Below are positions 1 to 12,288 of a DNA stretch of 64,000 nt, in pieces. The notes beneath the pieces were generated by a model that was given only the letters and a program-made list of their open reading frames with translations, ran no database searches and was not told the origin of the DNA. Source of the stretch: Adineta vaga (taxonomy: Eukaryota > Rotifera); contig CP075492.1 of assembly GCA_021613535.1 (NCBI GenBank), positions 14,632,001-14,696,000 on the forward strand, given 5' to 3'. How positions within the stretch are numbered: position 1 is the stretch's first letter; each line of letters opens with the position of its first letter. Made by a program: the position numbers and the translations under genes.

Positions 1-1427
1 TAGCAAGCAATGAATACTTCTCTACTTCTGACTCTTCATCAACAGATTGTCGTGAATCAATCGTTCCACCTCCATGGACTGTATGCAATTCGAAAGCACT
101 AGAGAAATCATTTCAGTCTTGGAACAAAGAAACTCCTGAATTTTTTCTTTTCCAAGCACTAACTAAGATCCTTACACGAATGAAATGTGATCCAGTTCGA
201 TCTCTTGAGGAAATGTTTGCAGAATGTCGTATACATTATATGGGTGATCCAAAAGTAGTAGGAAAAATTGATGCAATTCAGAACAACTATCATTCTGATC
301 ATGTTATTCGATATTATACGGAAGATTCGTTTTTCTTTCGATCGATTGGACGAGCATTTCGATCAGAAGATTTCGAGCGTATTTTTATTTTTCGTCGTTC
401 TATCATTGATCTTCATAGTGAACTTGATAAGCTGATTAGACAGCAAGGAAGTGTACATAAAACACTCCGATTATATCGAGGAAAGAAGATATCTACTACT
501 GTTCTACAACAACTACAAGATAGTATTGGTGCTTTATTATCTATGAATGGATTTTTATCGACGACACACAACCAAGAAATGGCTATTAAATTCTTTGCAG
601 GTGCTGATCAGAATCGATCTGGTTATGAAAGTGTACTTTTCCAATTTGAGATTGATCAGGCAAATATTACTAGAACTTATGCTGATATATCTACGATGAG
701 TAACATGCCAGAAGAAGAAGAAGTCTTATTCAGTATTGGATCAATATGGCGAATTGTAACGATTGAAAAGGCAGTGGATTCCTCTTTCTGGACTATCGAT
801 TTAATCGCTTGTAGTGATGCAGATTTAAGAATCATTCAGTTTTTTGAGGAACTTCCAGATAATTCAACGCTATTGATGCTTGGTGATGTTTTACGTGAAT
901 TAGGACAACATACAAAAGCCGAAAAATTTTACAATCAAATGCTAAGCGAACAAACAATCAGCGATGAAATACGATTTATTCTTTATTATAATATTGCGAT
1001 TATAAATATGGAACAAGAAAAATCTGATGTAGCATTAGAAAATTTCCATAAAGCAGAAAAATTGCTTTCTTCAAAACCAGTCAATCCAACTTTGTGGAAT
1101 CCTCGACCATTGTATTGTCCCAGTGCAACACCATCTTCAATTCATGTTTTAAATAATATGGGACTTTTGTATCAGAAGAAAGGTGAACTAGACAATGCTC
1201 TAATATATTATACTCAAGCGTTAGAAGATAAACAAAGTGATCGAATAGATCAAGCGACAGTGAACGACAATATTGGATTAATATATTATAGAAAAGGAGA
1301 ATATAAAAACGCTTTGGAATTTCTTTCAAATGCAGTTAAACTTGCTCAAGATCATGCATCGTTAGCTCAATTCAAAAATCATTATGATGATGTTCATAAT
1401 ATTTTATTTGTTCAAAAGACTTCTTAG
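1..1427 (+). CDS. ADP-ribosyltransferase (ART) with C-terminal TPRs, 5' partial
   Basis: The reading frame is open from base 3 to the TAG at 1425-1427, so the gene enters from the left edge and its start is outside; 474 residues are visible. An ATG at 180 lies inside the frame and is probably not the real start. The ART fold of the R-S-ExE clade is visible: LYRGK supplies the Arg (about visible residue 159), GFLSTT the Ser, and PEEEEVLF the ExE loop. This family transfers ADP-ribose from NAD+ to target arginines. After it come about four TPR-type helical repeats, for example NMGLLYQKKGELDNALIYY and NIGLIYYRKGEYKNALEF, probably for protein binding. Proteins pairing ART with TPR or kinesin-light-chain-like repeats are common in bdelloids. 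No signal peptide can be judged because the N-terminus is missing. Confidence 0.85.
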   Translation, partial: ASNEYFSTSDSSSTDCRESIVPPPWTVCNSKALEKSFQSWNKETPEFFLFQALTKILTRMKCDPVRSLEEMFAECRIHYMGDPKVVGKIDAIQNNYHSDHVIRYYTEDSFFFRSIGRAFRSEDFERIFIFRRSIIDLHSELDKLIRQQGSVHKTLRLYRGKKISTTVLQQLQDSIGALLSMNGFLSTTHNQEMAIKFFAGADQNRSGYESVLFQFEIDQANITRTYADISTMSNMPEEEEVLFSIGSIWRIVTIEKAVDSSFWTIDLIACSDADLRIIQFFEELPDNSTLLMLGDVLRELGQHTKAEKFYNQMLSEQTISDEIRFILYYNIAIINMEQEKSDVALENFHKAEKLLSSKPVNPTLWNPRPLYCPSATPSSIHVLNNMGLLYQKKGELDNALIYYTQALEDKQSDRIDQATVNDNIGLIYYRKGEYKNALEFLSNAVKLAQDHASLAQFKNHYDDVHNILFVQKTS

Positions 1428-1829
1428 ATCAAAGATTAGAACGATTCATTTATAGATGTTGACAGTCAGAAAAAGAAACTTCTTCAGTGACATATTACTC
1501 TTCTCTAATCAAAATGAAATCTTTTTCTGCAATGAAATTTCAGCGAATATTCAAAAAATGAATTGCGTTAAAATAATCTGCATAAGTTATTGCTATGAAA
1601 GTTTACATTTATTTTCTTCTTCAGAATAAAGAAGAAAATTGAGAGCAACTATCATGTAATCATTCGATGTAAAGATATCACCTTTTCACTGCGACCGTAT
1701 AAGAACATGAGAAAGTGCTGAGGCCACCTATATTCTGTTTACCGCTTGGGGGCGGACGTAGTATATATATATACTATCAGTAGTATTTTTCACGATTTTC
1801 TGTTGATATATATTTTTAATCAATGAAAA
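1428..1829. other. Intergenic; short TA palindrome
   Basis: No coding region is seen. A perfect TA-rich palindrome lies at about 1759-1776 (tagtatatatatatacta), next to the telomere-like tract that follows. Confidence 0.6.
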
Positions 1830-1898
1830 GGGTGTGGGTGGGCATGGGCGTGGCTAAAAAAGAGGCATCCAAATCTACACACACCCACACCCACGCCC
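1830..1898. repeat. Inverted G-rich/C-rich tract resembling bdelloid telomere repeat
   Basis: Bases 1830-1853 read gggtgtgggtgggcatgggc and onward on the plus strand; bases 1877-1898 read cacacacccacacccacgcc and onward. The second arm is an imperfect reverse complement of the first; the best 11-base block has one mismatch. GTGTGGG units resemble the TGTGGG-type telomere repeat reported for Adineta, recalled from memory. The tract sits about 20 bases from the broken end of the adjacent pseudogene. It could also be an ordinary low-complexity hairpin. Confidence 0.45.
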
Positions 1899-1918
1899 AA
1901 AAAACATTCAAGAGTTGA

Positions 1919-2828
1919 TTAAAGTAATGAATTATACGGTAAACAACCTACTCTTAGACTACGAATACTTAAAACTGGTGATCCGCAACGTGTTGTTTTC
2001 GATGAACTGTTAATCGAGTTTTGATTTACTTTATAACCTGTTGAATTCCAAAATGTAGTTGCTTCTATACAATCAATGTCTCGATCGCAATTACAAATGA
2101 TCTTTGAAGAAATATATTGGACCACTTTGTATGTAGTAATATGTGGCTGTGCAGGTTTGTATGATACTAAATAATTTGTTTTTAAGCTAGAATAAATTCC
2201 ATTGTGATGTATGTTTCATATTCGCAATATTTGCTGTTTTTAATTGGTCGATAAGATGATCGATTTGAGCATTAAACATATCATCAGATATAACTTCAAG
2301 AGTATTTAAATGTTGAGAATAGAATTGATTCAGCGAATCAACAATCATTTGTTGAATCGTACGACAAAATAAAGCAAGCATTTGAAAATGAGCTGCTGCC
2401 ATTAAACGATAATCGTTCGAATAGTAACTGCTTATATTTACATCGAATAATGATGAAAGAAATGATTGATTGACAAATTGACTTGTACATATGGAATGAT
2501 AGTGTGGATTGAATATAAGAAATTTATCGTGTCGAATCAATGTTTGTGAACATGGACATGATAATGTATTTGAATGGTGAAGAGATAGTTGTTTAAAAAC
2601 AGATTCAGATGGTGAATAAATTGTCACAGATTGTGTTTGGGTAGAAAAGGCGGTGAAGATAATAACAGTAATGAGAGTGATGGAAAAGAGAAAGAGAAAT
2701 ATTCGTGTTGACAATAATTGATCAATGAATGACATCTCTTCCTTATCGTTAAAAAGATTTAGTTTGATGAGATAATTATGCAAGCGTGTTAATCTACCCA
2801 TTGGTTTGTGAAATATTGTCTTCATCAT
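1919..2828 (-). pseudogene. Truncated, frameshifted copy of the two-TM Cys-rich membrane family
   Basis: An ATG at 2828 opens a 213-residue frame with one membrane helix (about residues 41-62, RIFLFLFSITLITVIIFTAF). The following ectodomain aligns with the modules at 4-8 kb: TLSCPCS matches TLICPCT, and HYHSICTSQFV matches TLHQVCTSDFV. The frame stops at 2187. The homology resumes one frame over, reaching a CNC motif and LRVGCLPYNSLL, then stops at 1919. The intact modules continue another ~150 residues to a second membrane helix, which is absent here. No plausible GT-AG intron bridges the frame change. It points away from the intact tandem modules. It is most likely dead; the function of the family is unknown. 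Confidence 0.75.
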
Positions 2829-3795
2829 TTACAGAAATAAAATAAGTTAGAAGAATAAGATAATGTATTTGTTTCTAGATTGTAATTGTGGAGAGAGAGA
2901 GAGAGAGACTTGTCTGTGAACAACAGAACAAGAAGGAATATGAATATCTTTAACAGATGTCAAGTAAATGAGCTGAAATTTCTATCGATAAAAGAGGCGT
3001 ATTTAACGTTCATATCCATAAAATCACAGTTAGCAAAGGCGTTTAGCAAGTTTTACTATCTGTCTGAATAAAAACAATGTTATTCATTTACCGACAAGAA
3101 ATAGTAAGATATGATTAACAAAAAGGTTTCTATAAATATATTTCTATGAATGTGAATAAAATCAGCTCATTTACTCATAGAAAAATGTTCTATTCACTTA
3201 AAATTGTTCTGCAAACAAAAAGTCGAATAAATCATAAAAAATTGTAACTGTTGATATTTATTAGATTTTAAATTAAAATAATGATTTCACAGCTTTCTTT
3301 CGCAAATACCAATTATGATAAACGAAATCTATTTCGTCAATTTTTATTATACTAAAATCATAATTGTTGCGGGAATCTTTGAATTATAATGCATGAAGAT
3401 GAGGCTGAAATAAATATTGCAGAAAACTGTAAATGGAAATCTAATCAAAGATTCTCAACTATTTACAATAATTGTAAAAAAACGTTTTTTACATAAATTG
3501 TATGATAATTAAAAGAAGATTGATGAATTTACACACTTTGAAATAATTGGCATTGAAGTGAGATGAAGACGGATATCAATTTTCAAATGAAAATAAAAGA
3601 ATCATTTCTAAACGGACATGATGCGTGTATAATTATTTCTACAAAAGAAATAAATTTTATCCAAAACGTTGAAATGTAAGAATATCTTTAACTAATACTT
3701 CAGTTGAATGGAATTTCATTCTAATACATATTATTTTAGACCTTCTCATGTAAGAAGAGAAAAACTAATTTTGATAATTAGAAACTGACGTCTTT

Positions 3796-3841
<46 letters not shown>

Positions 3842-4042
3842 ATATACGATGCGTCCCTTTGTTTACTTCATGAGTATACTCAAAAGCCTTTATAAGGGGC
3901 ATACGATTCATAGTTTTGATTGCCAGTTACCAAAGAAGAACGACAAACGTCATACTTAACTACATAACTTGATGAAAATAGCTTTTTTAGATTATCGTTT
4001 ATAAGTTACAAAGTATTGCAATCTCGACCTATTCATTTTATA
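2829..4042. other. Intergenic, head-to-head promoter region
   Basis: This lies between the divergent pseudogene and the tandem-module gene. It contains a short GA run at about 2888-2907, a longer one listed separately, and a TATA-like tataagg at 3891-3897, about 150 bases before the inferred start. No convincing coding sequence was seen. Confidence 0.6.
3797..3837. repeat. (AG)n microsatellite
   Basis: About 20 uninterrupted AG dinucleotides lie upstream of the tandem-module gene. Confidence 0.95.
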
Positions 4043-7000
4043 ATGAATGGTACGCCTTTTTTTCTTTGTTTTGATAGCGACAATAGATTATGTCTAATAT
4101 ACTCTTTTAGTAACAAATATTCCTGTTACCCCACGGAACTTGTGGACAAAAACAAAATCCTCTCTTCACCATCTAAATTTGTTCCCATCAATTCCACCAT
4201 CAACAGATGAATACCAACTTCGAAGTCAACGCATCGCAACACGATTATTCATCATTCTCTTGATCTTATCATTAGGTATTCTTCTTCTCTACAATTCATT
4301 GATTGCTGTCACAGAAACTATCACTGTTTCAACGCCATCAATCACAGAATACTCACAATTATATGGAAAATATAATCAAACATTGACATGTGCATGTTCA
4401 AAAATTTCCATTAACTACGTTGCATTTCTTCATCTTAATTATACACTTCATCATGTATGCGATAGTGATTTCGTGAGTGAAGATTGGATCGATTATCTGT
4501 GGAGATCCCGAGGAACCAACGCACCCCGTTACGATGACTTTCGATGGACAGCTGCATCAATGTTTCAAGGTTTAAATGCTTTCTGCAACATAGTCGATGA
4601 GGCGATTTCAAATCGTCTAACTCAGTTCTACTCAGACCAATATGTTACTGCAACTGTTGTATCCAAAGAAGTATTTGAATCGCAAACAGAATCATTTATA
4701 TCTCAATTTATATCATTGACAACGAATGATTTTCTGTTTTCATTATCCACAATACGAGATATAACTCAAAGTAACAATTTAATATCTGCTCGCCAAACTA
4801 ACTTTGGATTGTATAAAATTTCCGGTCGTACTAGAATATCTTCACATACAGTGCACTATGGCGATTGTGATTGTGCAACTTCGGCACAATGTACTGATTA
4901 TTCGTCAATTTTTAATATTTATGGTAATAGATCATTATTCATAGTACCAGGTTTTCATGTTGGATGTTATCTAGTTGAAGCACTACTTCAATCCGATTTG
5001 AGATGTCTTTTTAATCAAACATGTCTGAATCTGTTAGGATCATATATGTCTATTTTTGTTACAATGAATGTAACATCTCTTGATGGATCCTCATTAGTTC
5101 GTTTCTCCGTAAACTCAACGATTCGATCCATTCTTGATCAAATGATAGTTGAAGAATGGATCCCATCAATACAATATGGGAAATATTATGATGAATGCAA
5201 ACCAGAAAAATGTATTTATATTCGAGAGGCAAAGAATGCTCCTATTTATATCATTACAACATTGGTAGGACTTATTGGTGGATTTATTCCAATTTTGAAA
5301 TTCATGGTGCCACGATTAGTCATGCTTATAAGAAAGAAAAAAGTAGTAAAGAAACAAGAAACTGGTGAGATATGAAATACCTTTAACTGTATTCTTTATC
5401 AAGATTGAAATATTTTTATATTTTTTTAAGAAATACTTGAACAAGAACCAAGATATAGTCGAGTGCAAAGATTCAAAAAGTATCTTTCTACATTTAATAT
5501 CTTTCCATCAATTCCACCATCAACAGATGAATACCAACTTGGAAGTCAACGCATCGCAACACGATTGTTCATCATTCTCTTGATCTTATCATTAGGTATT
5601 CTTCTTCTCTACAATTCATTGATTGCTGTCACAGAAACTATCACTGTTCCAACACCTTCAATCACAGAATACTCACAATTATATGGAAAATACTCAGAAA
5701 CATTGATATGTCCATGTACAACAATTTCCATTAACTACGGTGCATTTCTTCATCTTAATTATACACTTCATCAAGTATGTACTAGTGATTTCGTTAGTGA
5801 AGATTGGATCGATTATCTAGCTACAATTGCTGACAGATATCGTCCTAATATAAATGATTTTCGATGTACCAGTCCTTTGATATTTCAAGGTTTGAGGTCA
5901 TTTTGTCAATTAGTTAATGGAATGATTTCAAATCGTTTAATTCAGTTTTCTTTATATCAATACATTACTGCAACAGTTACGCCTAGAAATGTATTTCAAT
6001 CACAAATTGAAGCTCTCATATCTCAATTTAAATTAGCAACTACAAATGATTTTTTGCTGTCACTTTCAATAATACGAGACACAACTCAAAGTAATAGTTT
6101 ATTACCAGCCAAACTGACCACTTATGGACTTGTGCATGGTACGGAAGACATAACTATAGGCGCATATCCAGTATCGTACGGTAACTGTAGCTGTCAGTCT
6201 TCATATTTATGTGTTTATCAATCTGCCATACTAAATATTACTAATGGTGCAGTATTCTTCTTTGTACCTGGCCTTTATGTTGGATGCTATGTAATTGAAT
6301 CATTACTTCAATCAAACTTGAAATGTTTATACAATCAATCATGCATAAGAAGATTACAATCATATTTTACTCCTTCACTACCAATGAATGTTACAGTACT
6401 TAACGCATCGATATCAAGTCATTTTCTTCCTGATACGACAGTGAAAATGCTTGTTGAACAATTGCTGGTCGAAAAATGGTTTCCATCAATAACGTATGAA
6501 AGTTATTTTGATGAATGTAAACCAATTCAATGTATTTATACACGAGAAACAAAAAATAGTTTCATATATATACTTACAACATTAATTGGACTAGTTGGTG
6601 GTTTGATAACAGTATTGAAATTCATCGTGCCAGAATTAGTGATGCTTATAAGAAAGAAAACAGGACCACGAACAATACATAATGGTAAGAAAACATAACG
6701 CAAAGCACAATGATAAATTACTCTATATATAATTTTGTGATGAAGTATTTTCTCAACCGACATTTTTACTGTAAAGAAAACGAAACTTTACATTGAATAC
6801 TTCGATTAGGTGATAAACGTCTGAAAATGAGATGTTATTTTTTCAATTGAATGTCTTAAAAGTGTGCTTTGCTATTCTGTTTTTAGGTATAAATTTGAAT
6901 GCAAAAATTCAACAACTTAAAAAACAATCAAAGTTATTCATTGAAAACTTTAACTTATTTTCAACCATTCCACCATCAACAGATAAATATCAACTTCGAA

Positions 7001-8202
7001 ATCAACGCATCGCAACACGATTATTCATCATTCTTTTGATCTTATCATTAGGTATTCTTCTTCTCTACAATTCATTGATAGTTGTCACAGAAACTATCAC
7101 TATTTCAACGCCATCAATCACAGAATACTTACAGTTATATGGAAAATACTCAGAAACATTGATATGTCCATGTACGACAATTTCGATTGACTACGGTGCA
7201 TTTCTTCATCTTAATTATACACTTCATCATGTATGCAACAGTAGTTTCGTTAGTGAAGATTGGATTGAATATCTTACATCTCAGGGATCAAATGCAACTA
7301 GATTTACGTTCTTTGACTTTCGAGCAACGGGTACGCATACATTTCAAGCTTTAAGTGCCTTTTGTCGATTAGTCGATGAAATTATTTCGAATCGTCTAGT
7401 TCAATTTTATGCAGATCAATATATTACTGCAACTGTTATATCCAAAGAAGTATTTGAATCACAAACGAAATCATTCATATCTCAATTTATATCATTAACG
7501 ACTAATGATTTTCTTTTGGCACTATCTACTATACGAGATACAACCCAGAGTAATGCTTTGCTATCTAGCCGTATGAGTAATTACAGACTTCTGATCGTGG
7601 ATGAGGACAAAGATTTACAGACACTTACACAAAGTTGGGAAGGGTGTAGTTGTGCATCCTCATCTAGATGTATACGCCCATCAGCAATTATGAATGTTGT
7701 TGGTACTATCGTGATGTATACATTACCAGGCATTTATATTGGTTGTTATCTAGTCGAAGCACTACTTCAATCAAACCTCAGATGTTTTTATAATCAAACA
7801 TGTGTCACTCAGCTACAGTCATTTTTGGTCGATTCCAAATCAATGAATGTAACAGCTCTTGATACTTCATTATTAGTTCATTTTTCTGAAAACTCGACTG
7901 TTGGTGCCATCGTTGATGAATTGATGGTGGACAAATGGATTCCATCCATACTCTACGAAAGTTATTATAATACATGTCGACCAACAAAATGTATTTATAC
8001 TCATCAGACAAAGAATAGTGTCGTTTACATTATTACAACCTTAGTTGGATTGATCGGTGGTTTGATAACACTATTGAAACTTACTTTATTATATGTGATC
8101 AGCTTTATTGCTTTTTGCATCCACAAATGGACAATGAGACGTGCTATAGGCGGATCTAACATAAGATTTCAAGCACAGTCGATAACATATACGAAGAGAT
8201 GA
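4043..8202 (+). CDS. Three tandem two-TM Cys-rich modules, probably one spliced gene
   Basis: Three homologous modules occupy 4111-5364, 5431-6684 and 6887-8202. Each has a lead ending in IPPSTD-YQL, a membrane helix (ATRLFIILLILSLGILLLYN), a ~300-residue ectodomain with CxC motifs and N-glycosylation sites, and a second helix near the end. Modules 1 and 2 have no usable in-frame ATG. Instead each starts after a splice acceptor (4110, 5430, 6886), and modules 1 and 2 end at good donors (CTG|GTGAGA at 5365, ATG|GTAAGA at 6685). All junctions are phase 1. A short first exon, 4043-4049 (ATGAATG), fits. The join 4043-4049, 4111-5364, 5431-6684, 6887-8202 gives 1276 residues; exons 2 and 3 are both exactly 1254 bases. 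The alternative is three genes with unseen first exons, for example ATG 6740 for module 3. Function is unknown; a plasma-membrane location is inferred. Confidence 0.7.
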
Positions 8203-9089
8203 TCTTTGGCTTAAACAATTAAAGAGAACATAAATGTGCAAATCATTCAGTCTAACTCGGAAATAACTGATCGTACAGTGTTGTATAAAGTGTGCGTTGA
8301 CAGAGTCATGAACTTTTCCAGAAAAATTAGATGATTGTTATTTTGGTACGTATGACATAGGTATACTGGAGAATATTGATATATGTCCTCATTAATTATT
8401 ATGAGGTATTACGAAAAACATAAAATCTTCCACCACTAGAACTTTGTGTTTGATGTTCCCGTGCCCGTTAAAACAATTCTAGATCGATGTGAAAACTTAC
8501 TAACGGCAGCGTTGAATGTCAAAGCGAAGTATACTGAAAATATTATTGAATGGTTTGATAGTAATACAATAGGGTCAGTATGGTATGACGATTATCATCA
8601 GATTTGTGTTTATGACTTCGAACGAAAAACATTCAATCAACAGGCAATACAAAGCGCAATAGATGAATGAAAATCAATTGACTATCGTAATATGCAAAGA
8701 AGGAAGATATTTTATTTTCACTTGATTTTGTGTTGTGTATAAGATATCAAACATAAGATAAGCATTTTTCTTTGTGAATATAAAGATCACTATTCATCAA
8801 ATTACTCACTTGCTGACACCTTTCCTCGCTGTATGAAAGATCTCTCTGGATCAAATGATTTGATTATCTACATAGTGACTTTAGAAAGATGTAATAGCTT
8901 TTCAACAGTAAGATTCAATTTTCTTTTTTTTGAATCATTTAAACGACTGTAGCACTGACAATATATCAAACCCTTTGATTTTCACACATTTTATATAAAT
9001 AATATAAGAATAAAAAAAAACTATGTTATGAAAAGAAGGCCAAATCATTTCATTTGAGTTTTTTTTGTATTCTATAAAATATGACATTA
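8203..9089. other. Intergenic with an unassigned short ORF
   Basis: An ORF at 8446-8670 on the plus strand begins with GTG, not ATG, and encodes 74 residues ending FNQQAIQSAIDE. An acceptor-like ccactag precedes it, so it might be an exon or gene fragment. I do not recognise it and see no partner exon. The rest is AT-rich with no signal. Confidence 0.4.
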
Positions 9090-10633
9090 TCAATCAATGC
9101 ATGCAGCATACATGAGGACAATACAACCACAGCATAGAAGAAGACCAATTATCGCATATTGTGCAAGCAATAATCCAAATGCAAAATTATACAAAGTTTC
9201 TTCACAATAATTTCCTGTATTAGGTTGCGTATGCTGAACATTTGGTCTGACACCAAATACCCAGACACTTCCCTAAAAACAATATCGACTAGAATATTTA
9301 GAAAAGATTTGTTTGTTTTTTACCGCGATTAACCATGTAAAATAGAAAAATATTAAGAGACATACAATACAGCCACTTATATATTTCCCAGCGGTAGTGT
9401 CATCAGAACAACCTTTAAACGTTATTAACATCTACAAAAGCCTTATGCATATGGTGTTTATAGATAAATCGGTTGAAATCTTACGATGATAAATATCAAA
9501 CCAAAAGTGCCTAAACCTACAGCTCCAAAAACAGTCATCCATTGTGGGATCCATGGTTGAATTGGACAATTAGCTTTGTATATTTGACCAACAATTAGAG
9601 CAGCTATCGGCAGGAAAGTTGCTATCAAAAGCATTATTAAGAAAAACATTTGTTTCATTGACATTGAGTCCTTGTCTATGTCTTCTACCTGGTTTGACTC
9701 TAATGTCGGTGAAACTGAAACCACTGTGACTGGAGCTTTATACGGAGGTGGTCGATCTTTTGCAATCGATTTTGTGACAGCTGGGACGCCTACGTAAAAA
9801 AGCTATCTAGTTTAATGTATTTAGAATATTATGCGATAAGATAGACTATAAAATTGATTCTTGAAGGGAGAGAACTCTATTTTATTCACATATCTTTTCA
9901 TACTTTCAGTACTAGCTGCTGGTAGTGGAGGTGGCAGAGGTTGTACTGGCGTTGGCTTCGTTTCAACTTTCTCGTTACATTTTTTAATTTCCAATATTAA
10001 TCCGTAGATCATAACCGATGAGCGATGTTGTGTTTTCCATTCTAATTCATCATTGGGAATATGAAGACATAGTTTTTTTCCTGCACCTCTTGCACCAACT
10101 GTTTCCGATTGAACGATAATAGAATCAGATTTTTGTTTACATTGTAAGACTACTTTTATACTGTAAAGTTTTGAATCACTTGGCGATCTGAAATTATATG
10201 TTTGGGCATAACAATCAAGTGCAGCATAACTAATTGATGGTGTAGTAAAAATATAGCGCTCTCCTTTAATGTGACCTTCACGTATTTCTAGCTTTTTACC
10301 ATGCATCGTTACATCATCAGGTAACAATAGTTGCCGATGCTCAACACATGATTTAGCATTTTCGATACTTGTTCCATGGTAACAATTCAGCCAAGATTTC
10401 CATATATCATGATGATGAAAAAGTGCTTCGTCAACAGAGACAGCAAATCGAGTCCATCCACGTGGAATAACATATTTATAATTAGCTACAGTAAGTGTAT
10501 CAGGATATGTAGGTAAATAACATTGCGAACAATAACATCGATCATGTTCTGGTTTACACAATGTAGCTGGCCATGAAACACTGTCGAGAAATTCTCGACC
10601 AACACGAAAATTCTCACATGTGCTTGTTGCCAT
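9090..10633 (-). CDS. PARP-like domain fused to TMEM272-like four-TM domain
   Basis: Exons are 10633-9904, 9789-9485, 9431-9324 and 9272-9090, giving 441 residues; every junction has GT-AG ends and keeps frame. Residues ~1-240 hold a Cys cluster (DRCYCSQCY), then NCYHGTSIENA, ERYIFTTPSISYAALD and an ELEW...YGLILEIK end. The HGT block and later Tyr suggest an H-Y-type PARP/ART fold; I infer this and have not proved it. A proline-rich linker with PPPY follows. The C-terminal half has four membrane helices with KANCPIQPWIP, KGCSDD, SVWVFGV and NYCEETLYNFAF, the pattern of TMEM272-like proteins. The N-terminal domain would face the cytosol if the first helix enters from inside. A decayed duplicate lies just upstream on the same strand. 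The start is the first in-frame ATG. Confidence 0.75.
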
Positions 10634-11184
10634 CAACACATCAAAGAAGAATGATTGAAAATAGTATTGATTTAGTCAGAGAATCAAGAACAACAAAATA
10701 CAAATATTTTTCATTCCTGTAAGATGTTTGATAAGAGAACTGTAGTCGGTAGAAACTAATATTTCTCTGTGTGATTTGTACACTCAAAACAACAGTCTTT
10801 ATTTACAATAGAAATGAAATTCTGTTCACAAATTTTTTCTTCCTATATAATACAATCTTCGAAGAAAAAAGAACCAGTATAAACCGACGATTTTTTTCCG
10901 TTTTCGCCCATTTTTGTGAATTAGTAAAGGTTCTTTTAAATGAGTTTTGAATAGGACATGTGCTCAGCGATCCTATTTTTTCTCTACGTTTATCCGTGTG
11001 TAAAGATATATGGAATAATTAACTGATATTTTCGTGATTCGTCTACTTCTCATGAATAAAACTTGATTCAGTTATATCACCAATGGGAGTTAGTGCAATT
11101 CTAGATTTATTTTAATTCCCTCTACTTCATTCACTTTTGACTGTGACACGTTCTTCATCCATCGAATATCAGCCTTATAATAGA
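10634..11184. other. Intergenic
   Basis: This lies between the fusion gene and its decayed paralogue and would contain the promoter of the former. No coding or repeat signal was seen. Confidence 0.6.
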
Positions 11185-12288
11185 CCAACTAAAGCCATAG
11201 TACCACCACAGCATATAAGAAGACCAATCAGCACATAGTGTGCAAGTAATAATCAAAATGTGAACTTGTACAGTAGTTTCCTACAATAGTTTGCTTCATT
11301 GAACTGCTCATATTGAACTTTTGAATGAACAGGAAATACCCATATGCTTCCCTATCAAAGAAATGATGATATCGACTTAAACTATCCAGGAGAAACTCTT
11401 CAACTGGACAATCAGCTTTGTATATTTGATCGATGACTAGTGCAGCTATTGGTAAAGCGATTGCTATGAATAGCATAATCAGTAGTACTATTTTCTTTGC
11501 TGTCATTCGATGTTGATGGAGTAATGTATGTCGGACTTGGTATGACATCGACTCTTGAATTGAATGGTAGTGGTTTATTTGAAACTTCTATGGGCTTAGG
11601 TGTCGAATCTATCCAACAAAGATGCAAAATTTTAAATCATATTAACTATTTTACAATCGTCACATAAATTATTAATCATAACTCAATGATATATTTTTAA
11701 AAAAGAATCAAAGAGGTAATGTTATCTACCCGCATGTTCACATACTTTCGATGCTGTTTATTTGTTCGTACCGAAGCGAATACGAATCGTTCTCCGTGTA
11801 AAATCATTTTATTACAAGTAGTATTCCGTAGATCATAGCACTAGAACGATGTTCTTTTTTCCATCCCAATGCATCATTAGCGATGTGAGGACATATTCTT
11901 TCTCGTCGTTCTTGAGCGCCAACAGTCTTGGGCTGAACATCAATAGAATCAGGTTTTTGTTTACATTGCAAGACTACTTGTATAGTGTACATTTGTGAAT
12001 TTTGAGGTCAAGTAAAGCTATATGTAACAGCATACTGATCAAGTCCAGCATAACTAATTGATGGTGTTGTAAAAACATACCGCTCTCCCGATATATGACC
12101 TTCGCGTATTGATAACATTTTACCGTGCATCGTCACATCATCAGGTAACAGTAGTTGTCGATGTATAACTAGCAACGCTAAATGTGTCTGAAAGATTAGA
12201 TGGATAAGATCGATTGCAATAGCATCGATCATAATGAAACATTGTCTAGAAATTCTCGACCAACACGTAAATTTCCACATTCAACCAT
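11185..12288 (-). pseudogene. Decayed paralogue of the PARP-like/TMEM272-like fusion
   Basis: From an ATG at 12288 the minus strand reads an N-terminus with GNLRVGREFLDNVS, matching the intact paralogue. About 100 residues including the Cys cluster and HGT motif are missing. HRQLLLPDDVTMHG and SGERYVFTTPSISYAGLD then follow in another frame. Further pieces keep VVLQCKQKPDSI, RICPHIAND and the first membrane helix (VLLIMLFIAIALPIAALVI). Helices 2 and 3 are deleted, and the final helix is frameshifted after GNYC. Multiple frame breaks and deletions make a functional product unlikely. The order is the same as in the gene at 9090-10633, so the fusion predates the duplication. Confidence 0.8.

Noticed and set aside
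2187-2220. Short intron to rescue the frame of the minus-strand membrane gene
   Set aside because: The only GT-AG pairs remove conserved ectodomain or leave introns of ~20 bases, so a frameshift is the simpler reading.
2886-3071. 61-residue plus-strand ORF beginning MWRERERD
   Set aside because: The start is translated GA-repeat and the rest has no family resemblance.
6740-6770. Possible first exon (MKYFLNRHFY) for module 3 alone
   Set aside because: It could splice at phase 1 to 6887, but the strong donor at 6685 and the pattern at modules 1-2 make the in-frame join more likely. Kept as an alternative.
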